The notes below the pieces were generated by a model that had not been told where the DNA came from, did not search any database, and saw only the letters and a list, made by a program, of their open reading frames with translations. Positions 63,961-64,000 of a stretch of DNA of 64,000 nt are shown piece by piece (positions within the stretch are counted from its first letter, which is position 1; the number at the start of each line of letters is the position of its first letter). A program made the translations under genes and the position numbers. Source of the DNA: Chromobotia macracanthus (Eukaryota > Chordata > Actinopteri > Cypriniformes > Botiidae); assembly GCA_036877525.1 (NCBI GenBank), contig JAZGTH010000064.1:509001-573000 (forward strand), read 5' to 3'.

Positions 63961-64000
63961 CTTGCTGTCGCTGGAACAAATGTGCAGACGTCATTTCCGT

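Overview
The window is vertebrate nuclear DNA, most likely from a cyprinid-like teleost. Genes are split into many short GT-AG exons. Between them are long AT-rich introns, CA/GT microsatellites, MITE-like dispersed repeats with a 'ttcacc..aaaatgaaaattct..catcatttactcaccctc' consensus, and a SINE-like remnant. The first Notch residues (MNRFLVKL) match my recollection of zebrafish notch1a. All identifications rest on reading splice-consistent translations and on remembered family sequences; no database was searched.

Four protein-coding genes were found, all on the minus strand. Read in transcriptional order (high to low coordinate) they are: (1) ark2n (Arkadia-N-terminal-like, human C18orf25), coding 62308-55186, with a probable 5' UTR exon ending at 63800; (2) ark2c (rnf165, Arkadia-C-terminal-like RING E3 ligase), 8 coding exons, 49571-40871, 311 aa; (3) kcnt1 (Slack sodium-activated potassium channel), 31 coding exons, 31421-18425, 1,235 aa; (4) notch1a, 12 exons, 10993-476, comprising the signal peptide and EGF repeats 1 to about 17, running off the left edge of the window. 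Exon phases were checked by arithmetic: ark2n (942 nt), ark2c (936 nt) and kcnt1 (3,708 nt) each close exactly in frame.

Layout: 1-11,000 is the 5' part of notch1a with a CpG-rich promoter around 11,160-11,300; 11,300-18,400 is repeat-bearing spacer; 18,425-31,421 is kcnt1; 31,422-40,870 is spacer that probably holds kcnt1 5' sequence and the ark2c 3' UTR, and includes a perfect 43-bp foldback; 40,871-49,571 is ark2c with a CpG-rich promoter at 49,500-49,850; 49,900-55,180 is spacer; 55,186 to the right edge is ark2n.

ark2n and ark2c each correspond to one half of Arkadia/RNF111 (SUMO-interacting half and RING half) and lie head-to-tail. ARK2C-type ligases act in TGF-beta/BMP signalling, Notch1 is a cell-surface receptor, and KCNT1 is a neuronal channel, so the four genes form a syntenic block rather than a pathway. 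I found no mobile gene cassette, CRISPR array, rRNA or tRNA. The points most worth following up are an in-frame alternative 3' coding exon in ark2n, splice-phase compatibility for an ark2n-ark2c read-through, a perfect foldback, a possible upstream kcnt1 exon, and CSL-consensus sites around the notch1a promoter.
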